From: Rhodospirillales bacterium
GTDB taxonomy: Bacteria > Pseudomonadota > Alphaproteobacteria > Acetobacterales > Acetobacteraceae
Assembly: GCA_947460455.1 (NCBI GenBank)
Contig: CANHKG010000006.1
Coordinates: 1-53,270 of the forward strand
Reading direction: 5' to 3'
DNA length: 53,270 nt
The translations under genes were made by a program, and so were the position numbers. The notes under the pieces are model-generated. The model did not search any database. It was not told the origin of the DNA and saw nothing but the letters and a program-made list of their open reading frames with translations. Below, one piece after another: positions 1 to 8,851 of the stretch; position 1 is the stretch's first letter; each line of letters opens with the position of its first letter.

Positions 1-480
1 GGCCAGCACCCCCGCGCCGAGCGCCAGCCCGGGCCCCCTGGCCGCCAGGGCCAGGGCGATCCCGCCGACCGCGAGGGGGGCCAGGAGCAGCTCGCCATTG
101 GTGCCATCGCCCACCCCGCGCATCGACAGCATCACATAGGCCAGCCCCGCCAGCGTGCCGGCCGCCGGCAGACCCGGCAGCAGGTGCCGCCCGATGGCAC
201 GCAGCCCCAGCGCGGTGGCCGCCACCAGCAAGGCGGTGCCCAGCCGCAGTGCCAGCACGCTGCCGCCGCCGGCGATGTGGAAGGGCGCCAGCAGCGCGAA
301 CAGGCCGGGCGGCTTGCGATCCCAGGTGGCGGTGTAGGGCAGCTGCCCGGCCGCCAGTTCGCCGGCCATCTGCCAGTACAGCGCCTCGTCCCAGTTCAGC
401 TCCACGAACAGCAGGGCAGGGGCCCGCACCGCCAGCGCGGCCAGCGTGAACAGCAGCGCGGCGCGGACGGTTTCAGCCAT
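1..480 (-). CDS. ArnT/PMT-type membrane glycosyltransferase (GT39-like), 3' part missing
   Basis: The gene starts at the ATG at 480 on the minus strand and runs off the left edge, so only about 160 N-terminal residues are visible. After a first hydrophobic helix (about residues 7-26) comes LNWDEALYW and then TWDRKPPGLF. An acidic residue in the first periplasmic loop followed by D-x-K-P-P-G is typical of integral-membrane glycosyltransferases of the PMT/ArnT family, which use polyprenyl-phosphate sugars as donors. The rest of the fragment is hydrophobic and Ala/Leu/Gly-rich, as expected for a multi-pass protein. Its 5' end overlaps the stop of the upstream acetyltransferase gene by 8 bases, suggesting co-transcription. 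The acceptor cannot be inferred. Confidence 0.75.
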   Translation of the reverse strand, partial: MAETVRAALLFTLAALAVRAPALLFVELNWDEALYWQMAGELAAGQLPYTATWDRKPPGLFALLAPFHIAGGGSVLALRLGTALLVAATALGLRAIGRHLLPGLPAAGTLAGLAYVMLSMRGVGDGTNGELLLAPLAVGGIALALAARGPGLALGAGVLA

Positions 481-970
481 GGCCGGCCAGGGCCTTTTCC
501 ATGTCCACGAAGGTGGGGTGCGCATAGCCGGGATGGGCGTGCTGCGCCGTTTCCACGAAGCCGCAGCGCGCGAACAGACGCCGGTTGTCGGCGAGCACCA
601 ACCGGGTGGAGAGCAGCAGCCGCGGCAGCCCGCGCGCCCGCGCCTCCTGTTCCAATGCGGCGATCATTGCCGGCGCGATCCTCCGCCCGCGCCAGGCCGG
701 ATCCACCGAAACCCGCCCGAGATACAGCCCGCGTTCCTGCACCTGCCAGATCACGCAGCCGGCCAGCGACTCGCCGATCCACGCCCCGATCCCGCCCTGG
801 TCCTGCTCCGCCAGGCTCGCCGCCACGCTGGCGCCGGTTTCGCGCAGCGCGGAGGGTGGCGGGTCGGTGGCGACGGTCTGGGCGGCGAAGGCGGTGCGGA
901 TCAGCGCCGCCACCGCCTCTGCGTCTGATGCGCGCAGGGCACGCAACACGTATTCGCGATGCTCTTCCAT
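473..970 (-). CDS. GNAT-family N-acetyltransferase
   Basis: A protein of about 165 residues with the GNAT acetyl-CoA-dependent fold. It opens with YVLRALRASDAEAVAALI, typical of strand 1 and helix 1. The core strand and acetyl-CoA loop follow in GLYLGRVSVDPAWRGRRIAP, where R-G-R-R-I-A stands for the usual Q/R-x-x-G-x-G/A pyrophosphate-binding loop. Near the C-terminus ARCGFVETAQHAHPGY matches the conserved Y/F-x-x-x-G-F segment. I prefer the ATG at 970; an in-frame GTG at 979 would add three residues. The gene diverges from hslO with under 50 bp between them and overlaps the downstream glycosyltransferase gene. The substrate is unknown. Confidence 0.8.
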   Translation of the reverse strand: MEEHREYVLRALRASDAEAVAALIRTAFAAQTVATDPPPSALRETGASVAASLAEQDQGGIGAWIGESLAGCVIWQVQERGLYLGRVSVDPAWRGRRIAPAMIAALEQEARARGLPRLLLSTRLVLADNRRLFARCGFVETAQHAHPGYAHPTFVDMEKALAGHG

Positions 971-1016
971 GCCTGCCACGGTAGCCCCGGGCGGGCCGGC
1001 TGCCTATCTTCTCCCC

Positions 1017-1988
1017 ATGTCCGAACCCTCCGGCTTTCATGCCCCCGCCTTCCTCGATGCCGATCGCCCGCCCGTGCCCGACCTCGTCGTGCCGCGCGGC
1101 GTGGTGCCCTTTCACCTGCCCAACCGCCCGGTGCGCGGCCGGCTGGTGCGCCTCGGCGCGCTCGCCGATGCGCTGCTGACCCGGCATGACAACCCCGAGC
1201 CTGTCACCCGCATCGCCGGCGAGGCGCTGGCCCTGGTGGCGGCCCTGGCCACGGCGCTGAAATTCCGCGGCTCCTTCAGCCTGCAGGCCAAGGGCGACGG
1301 GCCCGTGGGCATGCTGCTGGCGGATTGCACCGAGGCAGGCGCCCTGCGCGGCTATGCCCGCGCGGATGAAGAAAAGCTCGCCGCCCTGCTGGCCGAAACC
1401 GCCACGCCCAGCGCGGCCCAGCTGCTCGGCACCGGCTACCTGGCCTTCACCGTGGACCAGGGGCCGGACATGGAGCGCCACCAGGGCATCGTCGCCATTG
1501 AAGGCGCGGGCCTGGCCGACATGGCGCTGCACTACTTCGCCACCTCCGAACAGCTGCGCTGCGCCATCCGCATCGCCTGCGCCCACACGCCCGCCGGCTG
1601 GCGCGCCAGCGCGTTGATTCTCGAGCGCATCGCCGGTGCAGGGGGCATTGCACCAGACCTCGACGAGGCCGCGCAGGAGGAGGCCTGGAACACCGCCACC
1701 ATCCTGGCCAGCACGCTCAGCGACGCCGAGTTGCTGGACGACAGCCTGCCGCCGGAGCAGCTGCTCTACCGCCTGTTCCACACCGAGGGTGTGGCCGCCG
1801 ATCTGCCGCGGGCGCTGGCCTATGGCTGCCGCTGCTCGCGCCAGCGCCTGTCCGGCATTCTCACCACCTTCGCCGAGGACGATCTGGACCACATGGCGAT
1901 CGATGGCCGTATCGTGATGACCTGCGAGTTCTGCAACTTCAACTTCAGCTTCGATCGCGCCGAGATGCGCAGTGCCGCGGAAGGCTAG
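1017..1988 (+). CDS. hslO: Hsp33 redox-regulated molecular chaperone
   Basis: This 323-residue protein is a cytoplasmic holdase chaperone activated by oxidation. Its C-terminal zinc-binding redox switch is complete: CRC at about 271-273 and CEFC at about 303-306 give the C-x-C...C-x-x-C arrangement of Hsp33. The N-terminal domain shows the family pattern, including FRGSFSLQAKGDGPVGMLLA and GYLAFTVDQG. The reading frame stays open upstream, but MSEPSGFHAP at 1017 gives the expected family length. There is no clear Shine-Dalgarno; TATCTT at 1005-1010 lies six bases before the ATG, so a leaderless mRNA is possible, although no good -35 is seen. Confidence 0.95.
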   Translation: MSEPSGFHAPAFLDADRPPVPDLVVPRGVVPFHLPNRPVRGRLVRLGALADALLTRHDNPEPVTRIAGEALALVAALATALKFRGSFSLQAKGDGPVGMLLADCTEAGALRGYARADEEKLAALLAETATPSAAQLLGTGYLAFTVDQGPDMERHQGIVAIEGAGLADMALHYFATSEQLRCAIRIACAHTPAGWRASALILERIAGAGGIAPDLDEAAQEEAWNTATILASTLSDAELLDDSLPPEQLLYRLFHTEGVAADLPRALAYGCRCSRQRLSGILTTFAEDDLDHMAIDGRIVMTCEFCNFNFSFDRAEMRSAAEG

Positions 1989-2071
1989 GGGCGGCATTGA
2001 CCCCGCCCGCCGGCGGCGCCACGTTGCGGGTACAGACCATGTTGCTGTTTCAATCGGATGCACGAACGCGA

Positions 2072-2836
2072 ATGACCTTTGCCCGCCGCTCCCTGATGGC
2101 CCTGGGGCCCCTGCTGCTGCTGGCCGCCTGTGGCGATGAGCCGGCGCCGGCCCGCTACCCGCCGCCCAACTACGACTACCTCAACAAGGTGGAGCTGAAG
2201 GTCGGCCGCATCGAGATCGACGACAGCTGGGCGCCACGCGGCGCCGGGCGCCGGGTGGAATCCCTGGCGCCGATCTCGCCGCGTGAGGCGCTGCGCCGCA
2301 TGGCGGAAGACCGGCTGGTGGCCGCCGGCACCAGCGGCCGCGCGGTGTTCGTGATCGAGGATGCCTCCATCATCCGCGGCCCGCGCGACTACCAGGCGAG
2401 CCTCGCGGTGCGGGTGGACATTGCCGACGACGCCGGCAACCGCCTGGGCCAGGCGCCGGCGCGCGTGGTGCTGGTGCGCCCGGTGCGGGGCGAATCCGAA
2501 CGCGCGGTGCGCGACGACCTCTATGCCTTCGTCCGCGAGCTGATGGACGAGATGAACGTGGAGTTCGAGTACCAGGTCCGCCGCACGCTGCGCGACGCGC
2601 TGAACCAGACAGCGCCGAACGCGCCGGAACCCGGCCCGGTGGAGGCGCAGTCGCTGGACAGCCCCGGCGCCGCACCGGCGGCCCCTGCTGCGTCCCCTGC
2701 CGCGTCCCCTGCTTCGGATCGGCCGGACCCGCCCGTTTCGATGTCACCCCGCCCGGCGGATCTTGGCACCTTGCCCGTGCCCCGCGCGCCCGGCGCGCCC
2801 ACCCCGCTGGCGCCCACGCCGCTCGCGCCGCGCTGA
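2072..2836 (+). CDS. Predicted lipoprotein with Pro/Ala-rich tail
   Basis: A protein of about 254 residues starting MTFARRSLMALG. Basic residues, a hydrophobic stretch and the lipobox LLAAC (acylated Cys about residue 20) mark a signal-peptidase II lipoprotein. The body (about residues 35-180) is a soluble domain with SWAPRGAGRRVESLAPISP and a predicted helix RDDLYAFVRELMDEMNVEFEY. The last 65 residues are a low-complexity Pro/Ala/Ser linker, for example PRAPGAPTPLAPTPLAPR. In-frame ATGs at 2039 and 1997 would lengthen the N-terminus; 2072 gives the best signal peptide. I do not recognise a functional family. A strong terminator follows directly. Confidence 0.7.
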   Translation: MTFARRSLMALGPLLLLAACGDEPAPARYPPPNYDYLNKVELKVGRIEIDDSWAPRGAGRRVESLAPISPREALRRMAEDRLVAAGTSGRAVFVIEDASIIRGPRDYQASLAVRVDIADDAGNRLGQAPARVVLVRPVRGESERAVRDDLYAFVRELMDEMNVEFEYQVRRTLRDALNQTAPNAPEPGPVEAQSLDSPGAAPAAPAASPAASPASDRPDPPVSMSPRPADLGTLPVPRAPGAPTPLAPTPLAPR

Positions 2837-2847
2837 CCCAGACGCAG

Positions 2848-2884
2848 AAAGGGCCGGGAACGTCTCCGTTCCCGGCCCTTTTTT
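2848..2884. terminator. Rho-independent terminator (bidirectional)
   Basis: A 15-bp perfect stem (2848-2862 with 2867-2881) closes a TCTC loop and is followed by a run of T on the plus strand. The first arm begins AAA, so the stem also reads out into TTT on the minus strand. It sits between the convergent lipoprotein and flavoprotein genes and can serve both. Confidence 0.92.
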
Positions 2885-2899
2885 GTGTCTTGGCGGCGC

Positions 2900-4312
2900 T
2901 CAGCGCCCCGTCATGATCCGTTCGACCAGCTGCTTCACCGTCGGCACGAAGCCGTTGCTGTAGAATGGGTCGGAGCCGAAGCGATAGGCGTTGTGGCCGG
3001 AGAACATCAGGTTGTTGTTCAGCACTTCGTCGCTGTCGCTGTGGTGCGCGATGTCCTGCAGCGTTTTCTGGATGCAGAAGCTGCGCGGATCCGCCTTCTT
3101 GCCGTTGGTGAGGTCCTCGGCATGCTGCGCCCAGTTGGAGAAGCGGCACTGGCTGAGGCAGCCCATGCAGGCCACCTGGTCGGCCAGGATCTCGCGACCC
3201 TTTTCAGGGGTGACGAAGATCAGCGTTGAATCCGGTGTGCGCAGCGCGTCGGTGAAGCCGGCGCGTTCCCAGGCCAGCGCCCGGTCGCGGTCGGCGGCGG
3301 TAACATAGACGATGCGCTTGCGCGGCCCCACGCCGTATTCGGCGGTCAGTTCGCCCGCCGGCTCCGCTACGAAGGCGATCTGGCGGTCGTTGCGGGCGCG
3401 CAGCTCCTGGATGAAGCTGTTGTTCACGGCCGAGGAATAGAACCCGGTGGGGCTGAAGCGGTTGAGGAACACATCCCCTTCCTTCAGCGTCAGCAGCCGG
3501 CGCTTCCAGGCCGCCCCGATCGGGCTTTCCTGCGTGAGCAGCGGGCGGGTGCCGAACTGGAAGGCGATGGGGCCAAGATCGGGGTTGTCGATCCAGTCCG
3601 CCCATTCCTCCAGCCACCACACGCCGCCGGCCATGATGATCGGTGTGTCGCCAAGGCCGAATTCGCGCATGAGCTTGCGCAGCGCCATCACGCGCGGCAT
3701 CGGGTCTTCCGGCTTGGTCGGGTCTTCGCTGTTGGACAGGCCATTATGCCCGCCGGCCAGCCACGGATCCTCGTACACCACCCCGCCCAGCAGGTTGGCC
3801 GCTTTGTGGTAGGCGCGCTTCCACAGCGCACCGAAGGCGCGGCCGGAGGAGACGATGGGGTAGTAGTGGACGTTGTATTTCTGCGCGATGTCGGCCAGGC
3901 GATAGGGCATGCCGGCGCCGCAGGTGATGCCGTTGATCAGCCCCTTGGCGCCTTCCATGATGCCGTTGGCCACGCGCTCGGCCCCGCCCATCTCCCACAG
4001 GATGTTCATGTGGATACGGCCGCGGCCGCCGGAGATCTCATGCGCCCGGCGCGCCTGCTCGATGCCGCCCTGGATGCCGTAGGCCACCAGTTCCTCATGC
4101 CGCGCGGAACGGGTTTTGGCGTGGTATACCTGAGGGATCGGGTTGCCCTCGGCATCGTAGCTGTCGGGGTTCACCGCCGACAGCGTGCCGGCGCCGCCGG
4201 AGGCAGCCCAGTGCCCGGCGGTGATGCCGTTGGACACGGCCACGCCCTTGCCGCCTTCAACCAGCGGCAGAACGTCTACCCCGCCCATCCGGATCGCGTT
4301 GATCGCCTTCAT
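2900..4312 (-). CDS. Nitronate monooxygenase-like (NPD family) FMN oxidoreductase with C-terminal Cys cluster
   Basis: A 470-residue TIM-barrel flavoprotein related to nitronate monooxygenases/2-nitropropane dioxygenases. Family-like segments are MGGVDVLPLVEGGKGVAVSN, GLINGITCGAGMPYRLADIA, DTPIIMAGGVWW and GPIAFQFGTRPLLTQESP; the latter two resemble the FMN phosphate-binding region. The start MKAINAIRMGG at 4312 follows AGGGCGAG. The protein is longer than classical NMOs. Its last ~70 residues carry DQVACMGCLSQCRFSNW and a further Cys in PRSFCIQ, a C-x2-C-x3-C cluster that could bind metal or Fe-S. It is a single gene between two terminators. The true substrate is unknown; nitronate oxidation is only the default family assignment. 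Confidence 0.82.
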   Translation of the reverse strand: MKAINAIRMGGVDVLPLVEGGKGVAVSNGITAGHWAASGGAGTLSAVNPDSYDAEGNPIPQVYHAKTRSARHEELVAYGIQGGIEQARRAHEISGGRGRIHMNILWEMGGAERVANGIMEGAKGLINGITCGAGMPYRLADIAQKYNVHYYPIVSSGRAFGALWKRAYHKAANLLGGVVYEDPWLAGGHNGLSNSEDPTKPEDPMPRVMALRKLMREFGLGDTPIIMAGGVWWLEEWADWIDNPDLGPIAFQFGTRPLLTQESPIGAAWKRRLLTLKEGDVFLNRFSPTGFYSSAVNNSFIQELRARNDRQIAFVAEPAGELTAEYGVGPRKRIVYVTAADRDRALAWERAGFTDALRTPDSTLIFVTPEKGREILADQVACMGCLSQCRFSNWAQHAEDLTNGKKADPRSFCIQKTLQDIAHHSDSDEVLNNNLMFSGHNAYRFGSDPFYSNGFVPTVKQLVERIMTGR

Positions 4313-4381
4313 CTCGCCCTGATGCCCCGTTTCCGATCGGCCAGTTCCCGACCGTATCATCCGAGTATAGCAAAATCGTAA

Positions 4382-4409
4382 CCCCGGGGGTGCGGTTGCA
4401 CCCCCGGGG
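4382..4409. terminator. Stem-loop terminator downstream of pnp
   Basis: A 12-bp perfect GC-rich stem (4382-4393 with 4398-4409) with a GGTT loop, 18 bases beyond the pnp stop. On the minus strand it is followed by TTACGATTTT, an imperfect U-tract. It probably ends the long rimP-to-pnp transcript. Confidence 0.75.
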
Positions 4410-4427
4410 CTTTCGGTTGAGAGGCGG

Positions 4428-6689
4428 TCAGCCCTCGCCGGCAGCTTCGCCGGCCGGGGCGTCGTCGCCACCGGAGCGGCGCTCGCCACGGTCGCGGCCA
4501 CGGCCACGATCGCCACCGCGATCGCCGCCACGGTCGCTGCGCTCGCCACGGTCACGGTCGCCGCCGCCAGCCTTCGGGCCGACCTGCTCGGAGATGTCCG
4601 CACCCGTCTCCTGATCGACCACGCGCATGGACAGCTTCACCTTGCCGCGGTCGTCGAAGCCCAGGACCTTCACCTTGACCACGTCGCCCTGGTTGACCAC
4701 GTCGGTGGTCTTGTTCACCCGGCCCTGCTGCAGCTCGCTGATGTGCACGAGCCCGTCCTTGGAGCCGAGGAAGTTCACGAAGGCGCCGAATTCGGCGGTC
4801 TTCACCACCTTGCCGGTGTAGATCACGCCCACTTCCGGCTCGGCCACGATGCCGCGAATCCAGTCGATCGCCGCCTGCGCCTTGGCGCTGTCGTTGGAAG
4901 CGACCTTGATGGTGCCGTCGTCCTCGATGTCGATCTTGCAGCCCGTGTTCTCCACGATCTCGCGGATCACCTTGCCGCCGGTGCCGATCACTTCGCGCAC
5001 CTTTTCCTTCGGCACCTGGATGATGCTGATGCGCGGCGCGGTGGCGGCCACGTCGGTGCGGTTGCCGGTGATGGCGCGGGCCATCTCGCCCAGGATGTGC
5101 ATGCGCCCACCCTTGGCCTGCGCCAGCGCCACTTCCATGATCTCCATGGTGATGGACGTGATCTTGATGTCCATCTGCAGGCTGGTGATGCCCTGGTCGG
5201 TGCCGGCCACCTTGAAGTCCATGTCGCCGAGGTGATCCTCGTCGCCCAGGATGTCGGACAGCACGGCGAAGCCGCGGTCTTCCTTGATCAGGCCCATGGC
5301 GATGCCCGCCACGGGGCGCAGCAGCGGCACGCCGGCATCCATCAGCGCCAGCGAGGTGCCGCAGACGGTGGCCATGGAGGAGGAGCCGTTGCTCTCGGTG
5401 ATCTCGGAGACGACGCGCAGCGTGTAGGGGAAGTTCGCCTTGGTCGGCAGCACCGGGTGGATCGCGCGCCAGGCCAGCTTGCCATGCCCGATCTCACGAC
5501 GGCCGGGGGAGCCCATGCGGCCGGCCTCGCCCACCGAGTACGGAGGGAAGTTGTAGTGCAGCATGAAATGCTCGCGGTACTCGCCCTCGAGCGCGTCGAT
5601 GATCTGCTCGTCCTGCCCGGTGCCCAGGGTCGCCACGCACAGCGCCTGCGTCTCGCCACGGGTGAACAGGGCCGAGCCATGGGCGCGCGGCAGCACGCCC
5701 ACTTCGGCGACGATCTGGCGCACGGTCTTGGTGTCGCGGCCGTCGATGCGCAGGCCGGTATCGAGGATGGCGTTGCGGACGATGTCCGCCTCCAGCTCCT
5801 TGAACAGCCCCTTCGCCTTGTCGGCATCCAGCCCTTCGGCGGCCAGCGCGGCGGCGGCGGCCTTCTTGGCGGCGGAGACCTTGTCCTGGCGGACCTGCTT
5901 CAGCGGCTCCTTGTAGGCATCGGCGATCCCGGCGCGAGCGAGGGCATCGACGCGGGCGGCCAGGGCCGTCACTTCGGCGCTCTGTTCCGGCAGCGGCCAG
6001 GGGTCCTTCGCGGCGACCTCGGCCAGTTCGATGATCGCCTGGATCACCGGCTGGAAGCTCTCATGGCCGAACTTCAGGGCGCCGAGCATCATGTCCTCGG
6101 ACAGCTCCTGCGCCTCGGACTCCACCATCAGCACGCCTTCGGTGGTGCCAGCGACGACGAGGTCGAGCTTCGATTCCTTCACCTGCGCCGAGGTCGGGTT
6201 CAGCACATAGGCGCCCTGGATCACCGCCACGCGGGCGGCGGCCACCGGGCCGAAGAACGGAATGCCAGACAGCGTCAGCGCCGCCGAGCAGCCGATCATC
6301 GCCACGATATCGGGATCGTTCTCGAGGTCGTGGCTGAGGACGGTGGCGACCACCTGGACCTCGTTGCGGAAACCCTGGGGGAAGAGCGGGCGGATCGGGC
6401 GGTCGATCAGGCGGGAGACCAGGGTCTCCTTCTCGGTCGGGCGGCCTTCGCGCTTGAAGAAGCCGCCGGGGATCTTGCCGGCAGCGAAGGTCTTCTCCTG
6501 GTAGTTCACCGTCAGCGGGAAGAAATCCTGGCCCGGCTTGGCGGTGCGCACGCCGACGGCGGTGCAGAGCACGATGGTGTCGCCGTAGCTGATCATCACC
6601 GCGCCATCGGCCTGGCGGGCGATCTTGCCGGTTTCGAGCACGAGCTTGCGCCCGCCCCATTCCAGCTCCTTGCGGAAGTAGTTGAACAT
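4428..6689 (-). CDS. pnp: Polyribonucleotide nucleotidyltransferase (PNPase)
   Basis: This 753-residue enzyme is the phosphorolytic 3'-5' exoribonuclease of the degradosome. Domain order: first RNase PH domain (about 1-220), all-helical linker, catalytic second RNase PH domain (about 315-545, with [15 protein letters not shown] and the [20 protein letters not shown] region), KH domain with [15 protein letters not shown] (about 560-615) and S1 domain with [18 protein letters not shown] (about 625-690). The last ~45 residues form an Arg/Gly/Asp-rich tail, [18 protein letters not shown] and onward. [13 protein letters not shown] at 6689 follows AAGGA; an ATG 15 bases upstream is in frame but contains that Shine-Dalgarno. 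It lies downstream of rpsO, as in most proteobacteria, behind a long structured leader. Confidence 0.97.
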   Translation of the reverse strand: MFNYFRKELEWGGRKLVLETGKIARQADGAVMISYGDTIVLCTAVGVRTAKPGQDFFPLTVNYQEKTFAAGKIPGGFFKREGRPTEKETLVSRLIDRPIRPLFPQGFRNEVQVVATVLSHDLENDPDIVAMIGCSAALTLSGIPFFGPVAAARVAVIQGAYVLNPTSAQVKESKLDLVVAGTTEGVLMVESEAQELSEDMMLGALKFGHESFQPVIQAIIELAEVAAKDPWPLPEQSAEVTALAARVDALARAGIADAYKEPLKQVRQDKVSAAKKAAAAALAAEGLDADKAKGLFKELEADIVRNAILDTGLRIDGRDTKTVRQIVAEVGVLPRAHGSALFTRGETQALCVATLGTGQDEQIIDALEGEYREHFMLHYNFPPYSVGEAGRMGSPGRREIGHGKLAWRAIHPVLPTKANFPYTLRVVSEITESNGSSSMATVCGTSLALMDAGVPLLRPVAGIAMGLIKEDRGFAVLSDILGDEDHLGDMDFKVAGTDQGITSLQMDIKITSITMEIMEVALAQAKGGRMHILGEMARAITGNRTDVAATAPRISIIQVPKEKVREVIGTGGKVIREIVENTGCKIDIEDDGTIKVASNDSAKAQAAIDWIRGIVAEPEVGVIYTGKVVKTAEFGAFVNFLGSKDGLVHISELQQGRVNKTTDVVNQGDVVKVKVLGFDDRGKVKLSMRVVDQETGADISEQVGPKAGGGDRDRGERSDRGGDRGGDRGRGRDRGERRSGGDDAPAGEAAGEG

Positions 6690-7151
6690 CGTCGAATCCT
6701 TCATGGATGGCGATGCCGCGGCCGGCCAGGCGCCGGCCCGTCCTCCTCATGCGGAAGACGGCGTCTCGGGCGGCATGGGGCGGACCACAGCGGAAGTTCT
6801 GGGGGGTCCGCGGTGCCGTGAGTTGCCTCACGACGACCATGTTGCCGGAAACGCCGTTCTGCCCTCCGCGGTTGGGTCGGGGCGCGGTGTTCTGCCGGTC
6901 CGCCGCATCGGCGGCGATCGGGGGCGAACCCCCGATATGTCAAACCCCGGCACCACCATGGCACCGGGGCCAGTCATCCCCCCTTATATCAAATCAGGGG
7001 GCAATTTCGCCAGCGCAGCGTGGGAAGGGCAGCACTGCCGCCCCGTCACGCTGAGCGTGGTCGTCGGAGGCGGTACCGCCAGAGACGTGAATCACGCGAT
7101 CAAGCAAAGGGCTAGGCCGTGATCCACGCCTCATCAGGCGGGGATCTTGGG
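6690..7151 (-). promoter_or_regulatory. Structured pnp leader / rpsO-pnp intergenic region
   Basis: No gene is seen in these 462 bases. The region is rich in inverted repeats. An 8-bp stem (6917-6924 with 6929-6936) reads on the minus strand as a UUCG tetraloop hairpin, and a 6-bp stem lies beside it (6901-6906 with 6911-6916). An imperfect palindrome lies around 6944-6969, a 12-bp palindrome GGCGGTACCGCC at 7069-7080, and CCCCCT/AGGGGG arms surround a -10-like TATAAG (6988-6983, minus). In enterobacteria the pnp leader is folded and cleaved by RNase III, and PNPase then represses its own translation; a similar role here is inference. No convincing -35 pairs with the TATAAG. Confidence 0.45.
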
Positions 7152-7424
7152 CTAGCGACGCAGGCCGAGCTTGGCGATCAGGGCTTCGTAGCGGCCCTGG
7201 TCCTTCCGCTTCAGATAGTCCAGCAGGCGGCGGCGGCGGCCGACGAGCATCAGCAGGCCGCGGCGGCTGTGGAAATCCTTCGCATGGATCTTGAGGTGCT
7301 CGGTCAGCATGGAGATGCGGGCCGAGATCAGCGCCACCTGAACTTCCGGGCTGCCGGTGTCGTTGGCGGTGGTGGCATGGGCCTTGATGAGAGCGTAGCG
7401 GCTCTCGGCGGTGATCGACGACAT
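7152..7424 (-). CDS. rpsO: 30S ribosomal protein S15
   Basis: A 90-residue protein, close to the usual length of S15, which binds 16S rRNA and helps assemble the platform of the small subunit. The sequence is typical throughout: [40 protein letters not shown] and [20 protein letters not shown]. The ATG at 7424 is preceded by AGGAG at good spacing. It lies 39 bases downstream of truB and upstream of pnp in the conserved order truB-rpsO-pnp. Confidence 0.98.
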   Translation of the reverse strand: MSSITAESRYALIKAHATTANDTGSPEVQVALISARISMLTEHLKIHAKDFHSRRGLLMLVGRRRRLLDYLKRKDQGRYEALIAKLGLRR

Positions 7425-7463
7425 CGTGATACTCCTGAACGGGGTTGCGGATGCGCGCGCGGC

Positions 7464-8393
7464 CTACATCAGCCGTTCGGGTTTCAGCCAGCCATCCTGC
7501 AGCCGGCACAGCCCGATCACGCGACTCCCCGCCATGGCGCGGGCCAGGCCCCCATCGGGGTTGGCCGCCTGTGGAATGCGGCCCATCAGGTCAACCAGGC
7601 TGATTGCCTGGCCGTGTGACAGGCCGAAGGCTTCCGCCTCCGTCAGGGCCAGCGCCGGGATGTCGGCCAGCGCGGTCACAACGGGGAGCAGGAAGTCCGG
7701 GGAAGTGGGCGGGGTATCCTCCCCCCGGATCAGTTTGTCCAGCGGAATTGCCTGCGTTTCGGTAAAGGGTCCCACGCGCAGGCGGCGCAGGGCGGCGATA
7801 TGGCCCAGCGTGCCGCAGGCGGCGGCGAGGTCGCGGGCCAGGCTGCGCATGTACACGCCCTTGCCCGACTGCACCTCGAACACGGAATGATCGGCATCCA
7901 GGTGTTCCACCAGCTCGAACCGGTCCACCCGGGCCGGGCGCGGTTCCAGTACCGGGGGGCGGCCTTCGCGCGCCATGTCGTAGGCGCGCTCGCCGGCCAC
8001 CTTGATGGCGGAAAACACGGGCGGAATCTGCATGATGTCGCCACGCAGCGCCGGCAATGCCGCCTCGATCTGGGCATCCGTGGGGCGCACGTCGCTGGTG
8101 CCGGTGATGGCGCCATCGGCATCGTCGCTGTCGCGGCCTTCGCCCCAGCGCAGGGTGAAGCGGTAGAGCTTGGTGCCGTCCATGATGTAGGGCACGGTCT
8201 TGGTCGCCGACCCGAATGCCACCGGCAGCAGCCCGGTCGCCAGCGGATCGAGCGTGCCGCCATGGCCGGCCTTCTGGGCATCGAACCAGCGCCGCACGCG
8301 GTTCACCACATCGGTACTGGTCAGGCCCGCAGGCTTGTCCACAATCAGCCAGCCGTCGAGCGCGCGCCCGCGCGGTTTGCGTTGTCGTGCCAC
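7464..8393 (-). CDS. truB: tRNA pseudouridine(55) synthase TruB
   Basis: A 309-residue enzyme that makes pseudouridine 55 in the T-loop of tRNAs. The N-terminal GWLIVDKPAGLTSTDVVNRV and the catalytic motif HGGTLDPLATGLLPVAFG (Asp is the nucleophile) are diagnostic. KLYRFTLRWGEGRDSDDADG and QIPPVFSAIKVAGERAYDMA are further TruB signatures, and SGKGVYMRSLARDLA is the conserved C-terminal catalytic-domain motif. The start is a GTG at 8393, reading (M)ARQRKPRGRALDGW, with AAGG upstream. It is 33 bases downstream of rbfA and probably co-transcribed with it. Confidence 0.97.
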   Translation of the reverse strand: MARQRKPRGRALDGWLIVDKPAGLTSTDVVNRVRRWFDAQKAGHGGTLDPLATGLLPVAFGSATKTVPYIMDGTKLYRFTLRWGEGRDSDDADGAITGTSDVRPTDAQIEAALPALRGDIMQIPPVFSAIKVAGERAYDMAREGRPPVLEPRPARVDRFELVEHLDADHSVFEVQSGKGVYMRSLARDLAAACGTLGHIAALRRLRVGPFTETQAIPLDKLIRGEDTPPTSPDFLLPVVTALADIPALALTEAEAFGLSHGQAISLVDLMGRIPQAANPDGGLARAMAGSRVIGLCRLQDGWLKPERLM

Positions 8394-8426
8394 GTCGGTC
8401 GCCTTATCAGTCGAGTCGGGGAAAGT

Positions 8427-8840
8427 TCAATCGCGCTTCAGGTCGCGCGCCACGTCGGGCGCGCGCAGAAGCTCGTCCACATGCATCGCGTAATCGATGC
8501 TGGTATCCGCCACGAAGGAGATATCGGGTGCCACGCGCAGGCGCAGCTGCTTGGCCAGCTGTCCCCGCAGGAACGGGGCCGCGCGCCGCAGCGCCGGCAC
8601 CTTCTCCGCCATGTCCGACCGGCCGAGCCGGGTGACGAACACGGTGGCGCGCTGCAGGTCTGGCCCGATGCGCACCTCGTTCACCGTCACGACAACGTCG
8701 GCCAGTTCGGGATCGCGGATTTCGCCGCGGGCGAAGATGCCGGCCAGAACGTGGCGGATTTCCTCGGCCACCCGCAACTGGCGCTGCGACGGCGGCTTGG
8801 CGCCAGGAACGCTGCTCCTGGCGCCGCGCGGCTTGCTCAC
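8427..8840 (-). CDS. rbfA: 30S ribosome-binding factor RbfA
   Basis: A 137-residue KH-type fold protein needed for late 16S rRNA maturation of the 30S subunit. The family pattern is visible in [56 protein letters not shown] and the final [13 protein letters not shown]. The frame is open further upstream into infB, but the GTG at 8840 (reading [12 protein letters not shown] after the start) lies 11 bases after the infB stop with AGGAG eight bases before it, so I use that start. Confidence 0.95.
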   Translation of the reverse strand: MSKPRGARSSVPGAKPPSQRQLRVAEEIRHVLAGIFARGEIRDPELADVVVTVNEVRIGPDLQRATVFVTRLGRSDMAEKVPALRRAAPFLRGQLAKQLRLRVAPDISFVADTSIDYAMHVDELLRAPDVARDLKRD

Positions 8841-8851
8841 GGCAGCACTCC

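Noticed and set aside
585-1016. Upstream extension of hslO by 144 codons
   Set aside because: It runs antisense across the GNAT gene and has no Hsp33 features; 1017 gives the family length.
4743-6821. Long open frame on the plus strand opposite pnp (692 codons)
   Set aside because: It is antisense to an unmistakable pnp; the His/Gly/Ala-rich translation is the usual mirror of a GC-rich gene with biased third positions.
6938-6943. TTGACA on the minus strand in the pnp leader as a -35
   Set aside because: The sequence 17 bases downstream is CGATCG, and the spacer is itself a strong hairpin, so no promoter is supported.
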